A stretch of DNA of 64,000 bases from Arthrobacter pascens (lineage in GTDB: Bacteria > Actinomycetota > Actinomycetes > Actinomycetales > Micrococcaceae). Both the position numbers and the translations under genes were made by a program. The notes under the pieces are model-generated. The model worked only from the letters and a program-made list of their open reading frames with translations. It ran no database searches and was not told the origin of the DNA. Within the stretch, counting starts at the first letter, position 1; each line of letters begins with the position of its first letter. Where the stretch lies: contig NZ_JAUSWY010000001.1 in NCBI RefSeq assembly GCF_030815585.1, positions 620,001 through 684,000 on the forward strand, written 5' to 3'. Positions 25,124-34,091 of the stretch are shown here, piece by piece.

Positions 25124-27199
25124 ATGGCCAAAGGCATTTACGTGAGCGCAACCACCCCGGGCTCCGGGAAGTCACTCGTGGCACTGGGCCTTGCAGACAC
25201 CCTGCACCGGCACGCTGACCGGATCGGCTTCTTCAAGCCCGTGGTCCTCGGTCCCGACGCGATGAACGACCCGATGGTGGCGTTGATGAAGTCACGCTTC
25301 GAGCTCGACGACCACCGCTGCCGGGGCGGCCTGACCTTCGCTGAGGTCCGGGCATTGCTTGCTGAAGGAAAGCGGGCCGAGATCGACGGCAGGTGCGTGG
25401 AGATCTTTGCCGAAATATCCCGCCACTGCGACGTGGTAATCGTGGAGGGGACGGACCTCACCGGCCAGGACGCCGCCGTCGAGTTTGACCTCAACGCCCG
25501 CCTGGCCAACAACCTGGCCGCGCCCGTTGTAGCCGTGGTGGGCGCGAAGGGGCGCACGGTCGCGGAGGCGGCGGCCGCAGTCCAGGTTGCCCGCAAGGAG
25601 CTCGCCGCAGGGAAGTGCGCGCTGCTGGCCATCATGGTGAACCGCGCTGATCCCGCCGATGTGGAGGCCATCGCCGCCGAGATAAAGCCCGGGGCGTCCG
25701 GCCGGCCGGTGTATGTCCTGCCCGAGCTGGAGGAGATCGCCCGGCCCACCACCGGCGAGGTGGCCGCCGCCCTGGGCGTGCGCCAGATCGCCGGCCGCGC
25801 CGACATGGAACGCGATGTGCGGGACATCAAGGTGGCGGCCATGAACGTGGGCAACTTCCTGAACGTGCTGGACGAGGGTGCCCTGGTGATAGTCCCCGGA
25901 GACCGCGCGGACGTGATGGTGGCTTGCCTGGCCTCGTCATTCTCACCGGAGTTCCCTGTGCCGTCGGCCCTGATCCTCACGGGCGGCCTGGCTCCGGACG
26001 CCAACATCTATCCGCTCCTGGCGCAGGCGCCGTTTCCCGTATTTGCCGCGAGCGAGGACACCTACACCACCGCGCGCCGCGTGTCCGAAGTACGGAGCGA
26101 GATCTGGTCCGGGCACCGGCGCAAGGTGGCGTCCGCGCTGGGGCTCTGGTCAAGGCGCGTGGACGAGGCCGAGCTGATGGAACGGCTCCACCTGCCGCGG
26201 GCCGAGCGGATGACGCCGCTGCGGTTCCTGCACGACCTCATCGAACGGGCCAGGTCGCAGCGCCGGCACGTGGTGCTGCCGGAGGGTACGGACGTCCGGA
26301 TATTGAGGGCGGCCGAGATCCTGCACCGCCGGGACGTCTGCGATCTCACGCTCCTGGGGCGGGAATCGGACGTGCGGGAACTGGCAGCGGCACGGGGCAT
26401 CGACCTGTCCGGGATCAACATCGTGGACCCGGCCACGTCAGTGCTGCGGCAGGGCTTCGCGGAGAAGTACGCCGAGCTCAGGGCGCACAAGGGCGTGGAT
26501 CTGGCCAAGGCGCTGGAGATCATGCAGGACGGCAGCTACTTCGGCACCATGATGGTCCAGCTGGGTGTGGTGGACGGCATGGTGTCCGGGGCCGCGCACA
26601 CCACGGCCCACACCATCCGGCCGGCGCTGGAGTTCGTGAAAACCCGGGACGGCGTGAAGATCGTGTCTTCCGTATTCCTCATGCTGATGCCGGACCGGGT
26701 GCTGGTCTATGGCGACTGTGCGGTCAACCCTGACCCCAATGTGGAGCAGCTGGCGGACATCGCCCTGGCCTCCGCCGAAACTGCGGCCCAGTTCGGTGTG
26801 GAGCCGCGGGTGGCAATGCTGTCCTATTCCACCGGCGGGTCAGGCTCGGGTGAGGCCGTGGACGAAGTGCGGCAGGCCACCGGACTGGTGCGTGAACGCC
26901 GCCCGGACCTCGCCGTCGAAGGCCCCATCCAGTACGACGCCGCCGTGGACGCGTCCATCGCTGAATCCAAGATGCCGGGATCCTCGGTGGCCGGGCAGGC
27001 CACCGTTTTCATCTTCCCGGACCTTAACACCGGCAACAACACGTACAAGGCGGTGCAGCAGAGTTCCGGTGCTGTCGCCGTCGGGCCTGTGCTGCAGGGC
27101 CTGCGGAAGCCGGTCAACGACCTCTCCCGCGGCTGCACGGTGGAGGACATCGTGAACACTGTGGCCATCACGGCAATCCAGGCGCAGGCGACGGCTTAG
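25124..27199 (+). CDS. pta: Phosphate acetyltransferase (three-domain type)
   Basis: Interconverts acetyl-CoA and acetyl phosphate. The 691-residue chain has the long-form architecture: an N-terminal BioD-like P-loop domain (SATTPGSGKSLVALGLADTL), a central DRTGG regulatory domain (about 215-320) and the C-terminal catalytic PTA_PTB domain (about 370-685) with VVLPEGTDVRILRAA and the GSSVAGQATVFIFPDLNTGN region. Partner of ackA at 30194, here separated by seven genes instead of being adjacent. Start ATG at 25124 has only a weak upstream purine run. Confidence 0.93.
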   Translation: MAKGIYVSATTPGSGKSLVALGLADTLHRHADRIGFFKPVVLGPDAMNDPMVALMKSRFELDDHRCRGGLTFAEVRALLAEGKRAEIDGRCVEIFAEISRHCDVVIVEGTDLTGQDAAVEFDLNARLANNLAAPVVAVVGAKGRTVAEAAAAVQVARKELAAGKCALLAIMVNRADPADVEAIAAEIKPGASGRPVYVLPELEEIARPTTGEVAAALGVRQIAGRADMERDVRDIKVAAMNVGNFLNVLDEGALVIVPGDRADVMVACLASSFSPEFPVPSALILTGGLAPDANIYPLLAQAPFPVFAASEDTYTTARRVSEVRSEIWSGHRRKVASALGLWSRRVDEAELMERLHLPRAERMTPLRFLHDLIERARSQRRHVVLPEGTDVRILRAAEILHRRDVCDLTLLGRESDVRELAAARGIDLSGINIVDPATSVLRQGFAEKYAELRAHKGVDLAKALEIMQDGSYFGTMMVQLGVVDGMVSGAAHTTAHTIRPALEFVKTRDGVKIVSSVFLMLMPDRVLVYGDCAVNPDPNVEQLADIALASAETAAQFGVEPRVAMLSYSTGGSGSGEAVDEVRQATGLVRERRPDLAVEGPIQYDAAVDASIAESKMPGSSVAGQATVFIFPDLNTGNNTYKAVQQSSGAVAVGPVLQGLRKPVNDLSRGCTVEDIVNTVAITAIQAQATA

Positions 27200-27227
27200 G
27201 TGCCCTCGGCGCTGCGCATGCTCTGCG

Positions 27228-27965
27228 TCAGCCCGGGGTGAGGACGCAGAACTCGTTGCCCTCCGGGTCGGCGAGGCACACCCATGGCACATCGCCCTGG
27301 CCGACGTCGGCGTCAGTGGCGCCCAGAGCCCGCAGCCGGGCCACCTCTGCCGCTTGATCATCACCTGCGTACGGCCTCAGGTCGAGATGGACACGGTTCC
27401 ACACGGTCTCCTTGCCGGGCCTGCGAAGCAGCTCCAGGTAGGGCCCGACACCCTTGGCCGAACGCAGCCTCGCATGGTCGTCGTCCACCTCGTGCAGGGT
27501 CCAGTCCGTCGCTTCGCTCCAGAACCGGGCCATGGCCCGCGGATCCGAGCAGTTGACCACCACTGTGGCGATCGGCCCGGTGTCCTTGTAGATCTCCCGG
27601 GGCTCCAGCACGCAAAATACGTTGCCCTCCGGATCGGCCAGGACCGTCCACGGAACGTCACCCTGGCCCACGTCGGCGGGCGTCGCACCGAGCTCCAACA
27701 GCCGGGCGACCAGTTCCTCCTGATGGGCCGCAGAGGTGGTGGCGAGATCGAGGTGCGCGCGGTACCTCACCGTCTCCGGGTCCGGGACGGTGACCACATC
27801 GATGCAGACGGCGGAGGGGTCCGGCCAGGCGAAGCCCACAGGTTCAACGTTGGTCACACCGGGTCCCTCGCTGGAAACACCCCAGCCGAGGGCGTCCGCC
27901 CAAAACCGGCCGAGGGCTGAGTCATCCCGAGCCTTGAAATTCACCTGAACAAGTCGCAGCGCCAT
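27228..27965 (-). CDS. Tandem VOC-domain protein
   Basis: A 245-residue protein with two related glyoxalase-like domains (about 1-118 and 128-244). Each ends with a near-identical signature: TPADVGQGDVPWTVLADPEGNVFCVL and TDADVGQGDVPWVCLADPEGNEFCVL, showing an internal duplication. This family is abundant in actinobacteria, with no defined substrate. Converges with pta, 28 bases apart. Confidence 0.8.
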   Translation of the reverse strand: MALRLVQVNFKARDDSALGRFWADALGWGVSSEGPGVTNVEPVGFAWPDPSAVCIDVVTVPDPETVRYRAHLDLATTSAAHQEELVARLLELGATPADVGQGDVPWTVLADPEGNVFCVLEPREIYKDTGPIATVVVNCSDPRAMARFWSEATDWTLHEVDDDHARLRSAKGVGPYLELLRRPGKETVWNRVHLDLRPYAGDDQAAEVARLRALGATDADVGQGDVPWVCLADPEGNEFCVLTPG

Positions 27966-28012
27966 ACCGCCAAACCCTATATCCAGCTAATACCCGGTAT
28001 GGGAGACACGCG

Positions 28013-28270
28013 CTAGCTGTTTTCGGGGCTTGCCAGGCTCTCCGGATCCTCCTGTTTGGCCGGCTCGTCTGACAGTCCCAGCGGGGTGAGGTCCAGGTCT
28101 TCGGGATCCTTGGGCGGCTTGGCAGCTTCCCCTACTTCGGCGGCCTTCACTTCTCCGGTATCGTCCAGCGCCGGGTTGGCGCCCTCGACGACGGTGGGGT
28201 CCGGCTTGGCGGTTTCGGTGTGGGTGGGCTTGGGCTCGGTGTTGTCTGGCTGAGTGGTGTCGTTCGTCAT
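28013..28270 (-). CDS. Small acidic Pro/Glu-rich hypothetical protein
   Basis: Unrecognised 85-residue, probably disordered protein (rich in Pro, Glu, Asp, Thr; e.g. TNDTTQPDNTEPKPTHTE and PKDPEDLDLTPLGLSDEP). No signal or membrane span. GAGGGACTTTCC provides a binding site before the ATG. Similar in style to the small acidic gene at 20168, but not obviously homologous. Confidence 0.5.
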   Translation of the reverse strand: MTNDTTQPDNTEPKPTHTETAKPDPTVVEGANPALDDTGEVKAAEVGEAAKPPKDPEDLDLTPLGLSDEPAKQEDPESLASPENS

Positions 28271-28392
28271 GGAAAGTCCCTCTTTGCGTGTTGCGTCGGC
28301 GTCCTACGTCCCGGCTGCCTGAAGCGGCCGGTTGTGGAGCGCTTGCCCGACGACTCTAAGCGCAGCCGCCGGGCTTTCGCAACGGCCCGGAT

Positions 28393-28515
28393 TTAACCCT
28401 GCCGGGCTTTTAAGCGGGGGTTCTTTTTGTTGATGACGAAGGTGCGCCCGCGACGGCGGACTACCTGGGCGCCGGGAATCTTCTTGAGGGCACGCAGCGA
28501 ATTTCTTACCTTCAT
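28393..28515 (-). CDS. rpmJ: Zinc-independent ribosomal protein L36 (C-minus paralogue)
   Basis: Forty-residue protein opening [20 protein letters not shown] and ending NPRLKARQG, the type-B L36. The cysteines and histidine that bind zinc in the housekeeping form are missing. AAAGGAGC lies just before the ATG. It is the second gene of the Zur-boxed unit headed by the CobW-like gene at 29713, 73 bases apart. Such paralogues replace the zinc form of L36 on ribosomes during zinc starvation, releasing zinc. Confidence 0.9.
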   Translation of the reverse strand: MKVRNSLRALKKIPGAQVVRRRGRTFVINKKNPRLKARQG

Positions 28516-28588
28516 GGGTTTGCTCCTTTTGTTGAGGCCAGATGGGTTGTTGAGGCCAGTTGATAACGCGACGTGGGCTGAGGGCAGT

Positions 28589-29713
28589 TCAGTTCAGGGT
28601 CAGTGGCTTGGGTCCAGCTGGAACGGATCGGTCAACCCGGCAAAGCCGGCTTCCATTTTCGGCATCGGTAAGTTCGCATCCGGCGAGAAGCTGCGCGATT
28701 TCGTCTGGGTCCATGTCCTCGCCGGTTGCGGCGAGTACACTCCCGCGGTCGCCATGCTCCGGATGCCAGTCCAGGTGCGCGTCCAAATACTTCAGGGGAT
28801 CCGATGCCGGACCGGCATCCTGGTCTGCCAGCCAGGGCCCGGTGTTTTCCAGCCATACGCGCGGTCCGATGCCTTGGATTGCGATCCGGCAGCGTGGCGC
28901 GGCTGCGATCCACAGCCGGCCCCGCAGCCAGCAGCATCCCTCGGCCAGCGAGATGAGGGCTTGCCGGAACCGGTCGGGGTGCAGTGGGCGCTCAGCCCGG
29001 TGGGTCACCGTGGTGAAGGGCGAGGCCGATGCTCCGGCGGGGATCCGAATTGAACCGGGCATTGTCCTGCTCAGGGCGTCCTGGTAGTCGTGGCGGCCCG
29101 GCCGGATATCGTCGGCATTGCCGGCCACGTCTGCGTGCGGCGCCAGTTCCCTGATGAGCTGGACGCCCCGGAGGCGCAGGGCAGGGTCAACCGGAAGGAG
29201 GTCCACTTCGGCCAGCAGAACCGTGTCACTGAATGCCAGTTCCCCGATGAGGAATTCGCCGGCCGTCCGCTGGTCCTCCGGGACCGGCGTGAACCCGGAT
29301 TCGAACAGCGTGTGGTGGTCCCAGATATGGTCCTCCAGCGCATCTGGTGCGCAAGCCAGTACCGCCGAATCAACCGTGACCGGACGGGACAGCCCCCGCC
29401 TGAGGGCCCCGATGGCTGACTCAGATGAGACTGCCGGAGGGAGGCCGATGATGACATGCTCCTCCCCGCGGGCCATCAGCTGTTCGATGGTGGGCACCAC
29501 ATCAAGCCGCACCGTGCAACTCAGGCAGCCGTGCTTCAGGTGTGTCTCATGGCGCTCGATGATCTTCGAATGGCCGGACACGCGGCGGATGACAAGGCCG
29601 TTCTCCAGCAGATCGTGGAGGACCACCAGGGCCCGGGGATTCGCGGCCGCCATGGCCTCGCAGGCCTGCTGGCGGCACAGGGTGTCGAGCGAGCTGATAA
29701 CGGTGAGATGCAT
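28589..29713 (-). CDS. CobW/COG0523-like zinc-starvation protein lacking a P-loop
   Basis: A 374-residue member of the actinobacterial CobW-like group that clusters with alternative ribosomal proteins under Zur. The metal-binding motif HGCLSCTVR is present. The N-terminus [17 protein letters not shown] replaces the Walker A GxxxxGKT of true COG0523 GTPases, so GTP hydrolysis is doubtful. A CobW_C-like domain follows residue 235 ([16 protein letters not shown]). ATG at 29713 is preferred over 29749 because the longer frame runs through the Zur box. Likely role: zinc trafficking or insertion during starvation. Confidence 0.85.
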   Translation of the reverse strand: MHLTVISSLDTLCRQQACEAMAAANPRALVVLHDLLENGLVIRRVSGHSKIIERHETHLKHGCLSCTVRLDVVPTIEQLMARGEEHVIIGLPPAVSSESAIGALRRGLSRPVTVDSAVLACAPDALEDHIWDHHTLFESGFTPVPEDQRTAGEFLIGELAFSDTVLLAEVDLLPVDPALRLRGVQLIRELAPHADVAGNADDIRPGRHDYQDALSRTMPGSIRIPAGASASPFTTVTHRAERPLHPDRFRQALISLAEGCCWLRGRLWIAAAPRCRIAIQGIGPRVWLENTGPWLADQDAGPASDPLKYLDAHLDWHPEHGDRGSVLAATGEDMDPDEIAQLLAGCELTDAENGSRLCRVDRSVPAGPKPLTLN

Positions 29714-29727
29714 GCCGTTGAGTCTAA

Positions 29728-29742
29728 TGAGAATGATTCTCA
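29728..29742. promoter_or_regulatory. Zur box
   Basis: Perfect 15-base palindrome TGAGAATGATTCTCA, the Fur/Zur-type pattern, 14 bases upstream of the CobW-like start and 39 bases upstream of the divergent VOC gene. Paired with alternative L36, zinc (Zur) is the expected signal rather than iron. Confidence 0.8.
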
Positions 29743-29781
29743 AATACAACCCGAGCCATGTGGTTGGGTAGCATCACTGTC

Positions 29782-30141
29782 ATGTCATCCGCCATGATCA
29801 CCACCGCGTTCATTCCCGTGAGTGACCCGTCCGTCGCCGCACGCTGGTACAGCCAGATCCTAGGCCTGGACATCCTTGCCCTGGACAACTGGAGTGCGGT
29901 CCTGGGGGACGGTGCAGGCAGCACGTCGCTGACGTTGCTTGGGCCGGAGAGCGGCATCAAGGCCACACCCGGACTCAAGTGGGCCACCTGCAACTTTTTG
30001 GTCCAAAACCTGGCCGGCAAACGTGCAGAGCTTGAACGGCAGGGTATCCCGGTCGGCGCCGTTGAAGGATCGGCCGACGTCTGCCTCTTTTTCACACTCG
30101 CAGACCCCGACGGCAACACGCTGCTGCTGACCGACCGTTAG
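29782..30141 (+). CDS. VOC family protein
   Basis: Glyoxalase-like protein of 119 residues (TTAFIPVSDPSVAARWYSQILGL at the start and FFTLADPDGNTLLLTD at the end). ATG at 29782 is chosen because the upstream frame runs towards the Zur box. Divergent from the zinc-starvation unit, so it might also respond to Zur, although the family suggests nothing about zinc uptake. Substrate unknown. Confidence 0.8.
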   Translation: MSSAMITTAFIPVSDPSVAARWYSQILGLDILALDNWSAVLGDGAGSTSLTLLGPESGIKATPGLKWATCNFLVQNLAGKRAELERQGIPVGAVEGSADVCLFFTLADPDGNTLLLTDR

Positions 30142-30193
30142 CCCGGCAATTTATAGTGGGTCCTACCGCAGTAGCAAGGCTCAGGAGGCCACC

Positions 30194-31360
30194 ATGCTTG
30201 TGCTCGTCATCAATTCCGGCTCGTCTTCGCTCAAGTACCAGGTGCGCGATGTCGCCGCCGGCAGTGTGCTTACCGAAGGGCTGATCGAAAAGATCGGTAT
30301 GGGCAACGGCGGTGACGGGGACGGCGAGATTGAGGGCCCCCGGGACCATGCGGCGGCGCTGGAGCAGGTGGACGCCGCCATCCACGGGGAACTCGGGGAC
30401 CTTGAGCTTGGGGCCGTCGGCCACCGTGTGGTGCACGGCGGGGAGCGGTTCGCCGAGCCGGTGCTGATCGATAATGAGATCACCCGCGCCATCGAACGTC
30501 TCAACCCGCTGGCGCCGCTGCACAATCCCGCCAACGTCCTCGGGATCCGTGCCATCACCAAAAAGTGGCCGGCCCTCCCGCAGGTGGCCGTGTTTGATAC
30601 CGCCTTCCACCGCACCCTGCCCGAGCACGCCTGGCGCTACGCCGTACCGGACGAGCTCTACACGAACCACGGCATCCGCCGCTACGGCTTCCATGGCACC
30701 TCGCACGAATACGTCACGCACCGCGCCGCCGCGCTGCTGGACGTTCCGGTGGAAGAGTTCGACGGCGTGATCGCCCACCTGGGGAACGGCGCCTCCGTCA
30801 CGGCCATCCGGGGCGGCAAGTCCGTTGACACGTCCATGGGCTTCACCCCGCTGGAGGGCCTGGTGATGGGCACCCGCTCGGGGGACCTGGACCCGTCCAT
30901 CCTGGTGTTCCTGGGCAGGGCAGGCTGGAGCCCTGAGGACATCGACACCATGCTCAACCGCGGCTCCGGCCTGAAGGGGCTGGCCGGCAACAATGACATG
31001 CGCTCGGTCGTGGAAGCCTCCGAGGCCGGTGATGCCAGGGCTTCGATGGCGCTCGCCGTCACGTCCTACCGGCTGGCAAAGTACATCGGCGGGTACCACG
31101 TGGCGGTAGGCGGCGCGAAGGCCCTGGTGTTCACCGCGGGCATCGGCGAGAACTCCCACCAGTTCCGCGCCCAGGTGGCTGAGCGGCTGGGGGCGTTGGG
31201 CATAGAGCTCGACGCCGGCCTGAACAGTGAGCGGTCCAGGGAACCACGGGTGATTTCCACCCCGGAGTCCGCTATCCCGGTCCTGGTGGTGCCCACCGAC
31301 GAAGAGCAGGCCATCGCGGAGGCGACTGCCGCCGTCGTCGGTTCATCGGCTGCTCCGTAG
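30194..31360 (+). CDS. ackA: Acetate kinase
   Basis: Converts acetyl phosphate and ADP to acetate and ATP; 388 residues, the usual length. Diagnostic stretches are present: NSGSSSLKYQV at the start, VGHRVVHGGE, FDTAFHRTLP, RRYGFHGTSH, HLGNGASVTAI, SMGFTPLEGLVMGTRSGDLDP and FTAGIGENS. AGGAGG lies before the ATG. The last codons run into a GGAGCAATCGAT-family repeat (31344-31408), which encodes part of the SSAAP end. It works with pta at 25124. Confidence 0.95.
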   Translation: MLVLVINSGSSSLKYQVRDVAAGSVLTEGLIEKIGMGNGGDGDGEIEGPRDHAAALEQVDAAIHGELGDLELGAVGHRVVHGGERFAEPVLIDNEITRAIERLNPLAPLHNPANVLGIRAITKKWPALPQVAVFDTAFHRTLPEHAWRYAVPDELYTNHGIRRYGFHGTSHEYVTHRAAALLDVPVEEFDGVIAHLGNGASVTAIRGGKSVDTSMGFTPLEGLVMGTRSGDLDPSILVFLGRAGWSPEDIDTMLNRGSGLKGLAGNNDMRSVVEASEAGDARASMALAVTSYRLAKYIGGYHVAVGGAKALVFTAGIGENSHQFRAQVAERLGALGIELDAGLNSERSREPRVISTPESAIPVLVVPTDEEQAIAEATAAVVGSSAAP

Positions 31361-31408
31361 CCGCTCTTTTGAGGGCTCAGAACGGCGGATTTGGAGCAAT
31401 CGATCGGG
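31344..31408 (+). repeat. GGAGCAATCGAT palindromic repeat, copy 3
   Basis: The left arm CATCGGCTGCTCC overlaps the ackA stop and the right arm is GGAGCAATCGATCG, with CTTTTGAGGGCTCAG between. Its position suggests use as a terminator or 3'-end element of ackA mRNA; it ends 19 bases before the next start. Confidence 0.6.
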
Positions 31409-31427
31409 CATGGCGTAGTCTCTGTGG

Positions 31428-31982
31428 ATGCCGGACATCACCCTGCCCATCCGCACGGAGCGGCTGATTCTCCGCCGTTTCGAAGGCCGAGACCTGGACG
31501 CCTTCCATGGCTACCATTCAATGCCGGAGACGGCCCGTTTCCTGCCGGGACCGGCCAAGACCTACACGCAGTCCATGGAACGGGTGGGCAAGTACGCCAA
31601 CTTCGTCTTTGAAAAGGAAGGCGACTGGGTGTGCCTGGCCATCGAGGCCAAGGGGTCGGCGGGCCTGCTGGGCGAAATGGTGCTCAAATGGCTCCCGGGC
31701 CGCGGGCAGGGCGAGGCGGGCTGGACCCTGGCGCCCGGAGCGCGCGGCAAGGGCTACGCCACCGAGGCCGCGGAAGGCGTGCTCAAGCTGGGGTTCGAGG
31801 AGCTGGGGTTCCACCGGATCGAAGCCCGCCTGGATGAGCTCAACACCGCTTCCGCCGTGCTGTGCGAACGGCTGGGCATGCGGCTGGAAGCCCGGCTGGT
31901 GGACAAATGGCACTACAAAGGCCAGTGGGCCACCGAGCTGGTCTACTCCATCCTGGAGAAGGAATGGCGCACGCGCGGCTGA
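31428..31982 (+). CDS. GNAT family N-acetyltransferase (RimJ/RimL-like)
   Basis: A 184-residue acetyltransferase. LPIRTERLILRRFEGRDLDAF opens the fold, LAPGARGKGYATEAAEGVL is the acetyl-CoA pyrophosphate-binding loop, and NTASAVLCERLGMRLEARL is the usual C-terminal motif. Typical acceptors are protein N-termini or small amines; not determinable here. Lies just after ackA and its repeat. Confidence 0.85.
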   Translation: MPDITLPIRTERLILRRFEGRDLDAFHGYHSMPETARFLPGPAKTYTQSMERVGKYANFVFEKEGDWVCLAIEAKGSAGLLGEMVLKWLPGRGQGEAGWTLAPGARGKGYATEAAEGVLKLGFEELGFHRIEARLDELNTASAVLCERLGMRLEARLVDKWHYKGQWATELVYSILEKEWRTRG

Positions 31983-32004
31983 GCCTGACTGAACCGCGGC
32001 CCTC

Positions 32005-32622
32005 CTACGCGCCAGCCTGATACGTCCCGTACTCCGGAAGCCCTGCCGACTCATAGACCAGAATCGCGAGGCCGCCCGGCGTCGTCGTGCTGCGGGCCAA
32101 ACGCAGCCCCGCCGGGGCACCTCCCTCCGGAAACAGCCGCCTTCCGTTTCCAACCACCACGGGGGCAACCACCAGCCGCACCTCGTCAACCAGGCCCGCG
32201 GCCAGGAGCGACTGGGACAGCCTGGCACTTCCGTGGATCTGTAGCTCCCTGCCGGGCTGCCGCTTCAGCTCTGCCACCTGCGCCGGGACGTCTCCGGACA
32301 GGACAGTCGTCGGCGCCCAGGAAGCCTCCACCGGGCCGCGGGAGGCGACGTACTTCTGGATGCCGTTCATCGTTTCGGCGAACGGATCATCGGGGTCCGT
32401 GATCTTCGGCCAGTCCCTGGCAAAGTTGTCGTAGGTGCGGCGGCCAAACAGCAAAGCGTCGGCCCCGCTGAGCCAGTCCGCAGCCTGTTGGACGAACTCC
32501 TCGTCCATGTGGGGGACCAGCCAGCCACCTTGGGTGAAGCCGTCGCTGGTGTCCTCATCGGGGGACCCCGGACCCTGCGAAACGCCGTCCAAAGTCACGA
32601 ACTCCGTGAGTGTCAGTTTCAT
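32005..32622 (-). CDS. Dihydrofolate-reductase-like (RibD C-terminal domain) protein
   Basis: A 205-residue protein of the RibD_C/DHFR-like group: MKLTLTEFVTLDGVSQGPG, GADALLFGRRTYDNFA, DVPAQVAELKRQPGRELQIHGS and the closing GGLAILVYES. These probable NADPH-dependent reductases are widespread in actinobacteria and their substrates are unknown; they do not replace folA. Converges with the acetyltransferase gene. Confidence 0.85.
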   Translation of the reverse strand: MKLTLTEFVTLDGVSQGPGSPDEDTSDGFTQGGWLVPHMDEEFVQQAADWLSGADALLFGRRTYDNFARDWPKITDPDDPFAETMNGIQKYVASRGPVEASWAPTTVLSGDVPAQVAELKRQPGRELQIHGSARLSQSLLAAGLVDEVRLVVAPVVVGNGRRLFPEGGAPAGLRLARSTTTPGGLAILVYESAGLPEYGTYQAGA

Positions 32623-32746
32623 GGTGTGGTGCCTCTCGGGGTCGGGTCAGCAGACGGGTGCACCACGGACAGTCTCCCACTGCGGCGCTCATGTACTGGT
32701 CGTCGGTTCCAAAATCGCCCGCCCTGCGTGGTTTCCGTAATGGGCC

Positions 32747-33376
32747 TCACGCGTGCTGAATACGGGCATGCCATCTTCCAGTGGAAGATGGCGCCGTGGA
32801 CCACAGCAAGCCGCCTAGGACCATCCAGGTCACTCCGAAGGGAATGACAAGGAGAATCAGCTCGTTCTGATCGTTGTGGACGAGCAGCAATAGAGTTGTC
32901 AGGATCAACATTGCTCCTGACCACGGAGGCAAAACCCGGGACCTCATCAGTCCTGCGCCAGTGACCGCGAAGGCCAACATGGCCAAGAGAAGGGCAGCAA
33001 AGCCTGCCCACCAGAAGACGTTAGCCAACGCTACGCCGATGAACAGTGAGACCGCAGCGACGAGGGCGGCTATCCGCACCATTCGCGTTCCCCGGCCCTC
33101 GAAACGGTGCATCCAGAAGAGGCCAAACGCGGTCGCAATCATCAACCCCAGGGCCGCCAGGATCAGGGTTGACTCCAGTGGTCCAGCGGCGCGGTAACTT
33201 TGGCCAACACATTCTTCGACGATGCAGCCTCTGGGTTTCAGGTTCATGAGGAGTGCGTACGCGACCAGAAGAAGCCCGCCCAGAACTGCGCAAATGGCAG
33301 TTCCACGAACAGCGCCCGGATTCGCCCCTGATGAATCCCGCGTGTCCCCTGTTTCTTGGGCCATCGGCTGTTCCAT
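32747..33376 (-). CDS. Multi-pass membrane protein of unknown function
   Basis: A 209-residue protein with about six hydrophobic helices (first at roughly residues 25-44, GTAICAVLGGLLLVAYALL) and an extracytoplasmic loop carrying two cysteines (PRGCIVEECVGQ) that could pair. GGGAGAAGG gives a strong binding site before the ATG at 33376; the longer frame is not used. A perfect ten-base hairpin (GCCATCTTCC/GGAAGATGGC, 32770-32792) lies inside the last codons. No family recognised. Confidence 0.65.
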   Translation of the reverse strand: MEQPMAQETGDTRDSSGANPGAVRGTAICAVLGGLLLVAYALLMNLKPRGCIVEECVGQSYRAAGPLESTLILAALGLMIATAFGLFWMHRFEGRGTRMVRIAALVAAVSLFIGVALANVFWWAGFAALLLAMLAFAVTGAGLMRSRVLPPWSGAMLILTTLLLLVHNDQNELILLVIPFGVTWMVLGGLLWSTAPSSTGRWHARIQHA

Positions 33377-34091
33377 GGTCCTTCTCCCATCGATTGTTTC
33401 GGGCGTCGTCGCGGAGTTTGAGCTGTGGCCTGACGTAAGACCCTCGTGTGCCCGTCCTTCGCTTGGCTGCCTTGTTTTTGTGTAGATCTTTTTTGGTCGA
33501 ACGATGACTCCGTGCACCCTGCCCTCCGGCGGCACGAAGCCTTTATCGGGCTGTTAGCGGGACGTTGATCCGCCGGAATTTCTACAGCTCCGGAGAACCC
33601 ATGAGTAATTTGCTGGGATCAAGTAGCTTCCGGATTCCGCGCCCAGACTGCGTCGGATATAGCGATTCGGGAGGGTGCGCACAGACATGGCGTCCTTCTC
33701 TGTTGCGAAGTCGCGGGCGTCCCAGCGCCGAACCGCGAAATCATCCGATGTTACCGGCGCGAATAAGTGTTTCTTAGATTGGCCCGGCCACTGGATTGTG
33801 TCAATACGATTGCCGAATAGACCCTCACGGTCACCGCTGCTGCCGCCGCCGAAAAATGCCCCGGTCGGAGCTTCATCGATAGAAGGATGTCGTCCAAGTC
33901 TGGAGGTTTGCTCTAATACGGCGCGTGTTAGCCCTTCAGCGCGGCGTTCGTGCGGGCGGGGGGCGTGAGCCACAGTCATTTACAAGCACCAGGCCGAAAG
34001 GCCACAATGAGTCGCATCAGAGCCTCCGACGCTGGGTGAGGGCACCACCTGCGGCAGCGATCTCCCGCAGCCAACAACCTGAGGAGTACTC
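33377..34091. other. 715-base stretch without a supported gene
   Basis: The sequence is less GC-rich than its surroundings. A minus-strand open frame (33554-33979) lacks a binding site, codon bias and any recognisable motif, so I do not call it. The last ~20 bases include GAGGAG, the ribosome binding site of the AhpD-like gene. Possibly decayed or acquired DNA. Confidence 0.4.

Noticed and set aside
33554..33979. Possible 141-residue minus-strand protein
   Set aside because: No binding site, atypical codon use for this genome and no recognisable motif.
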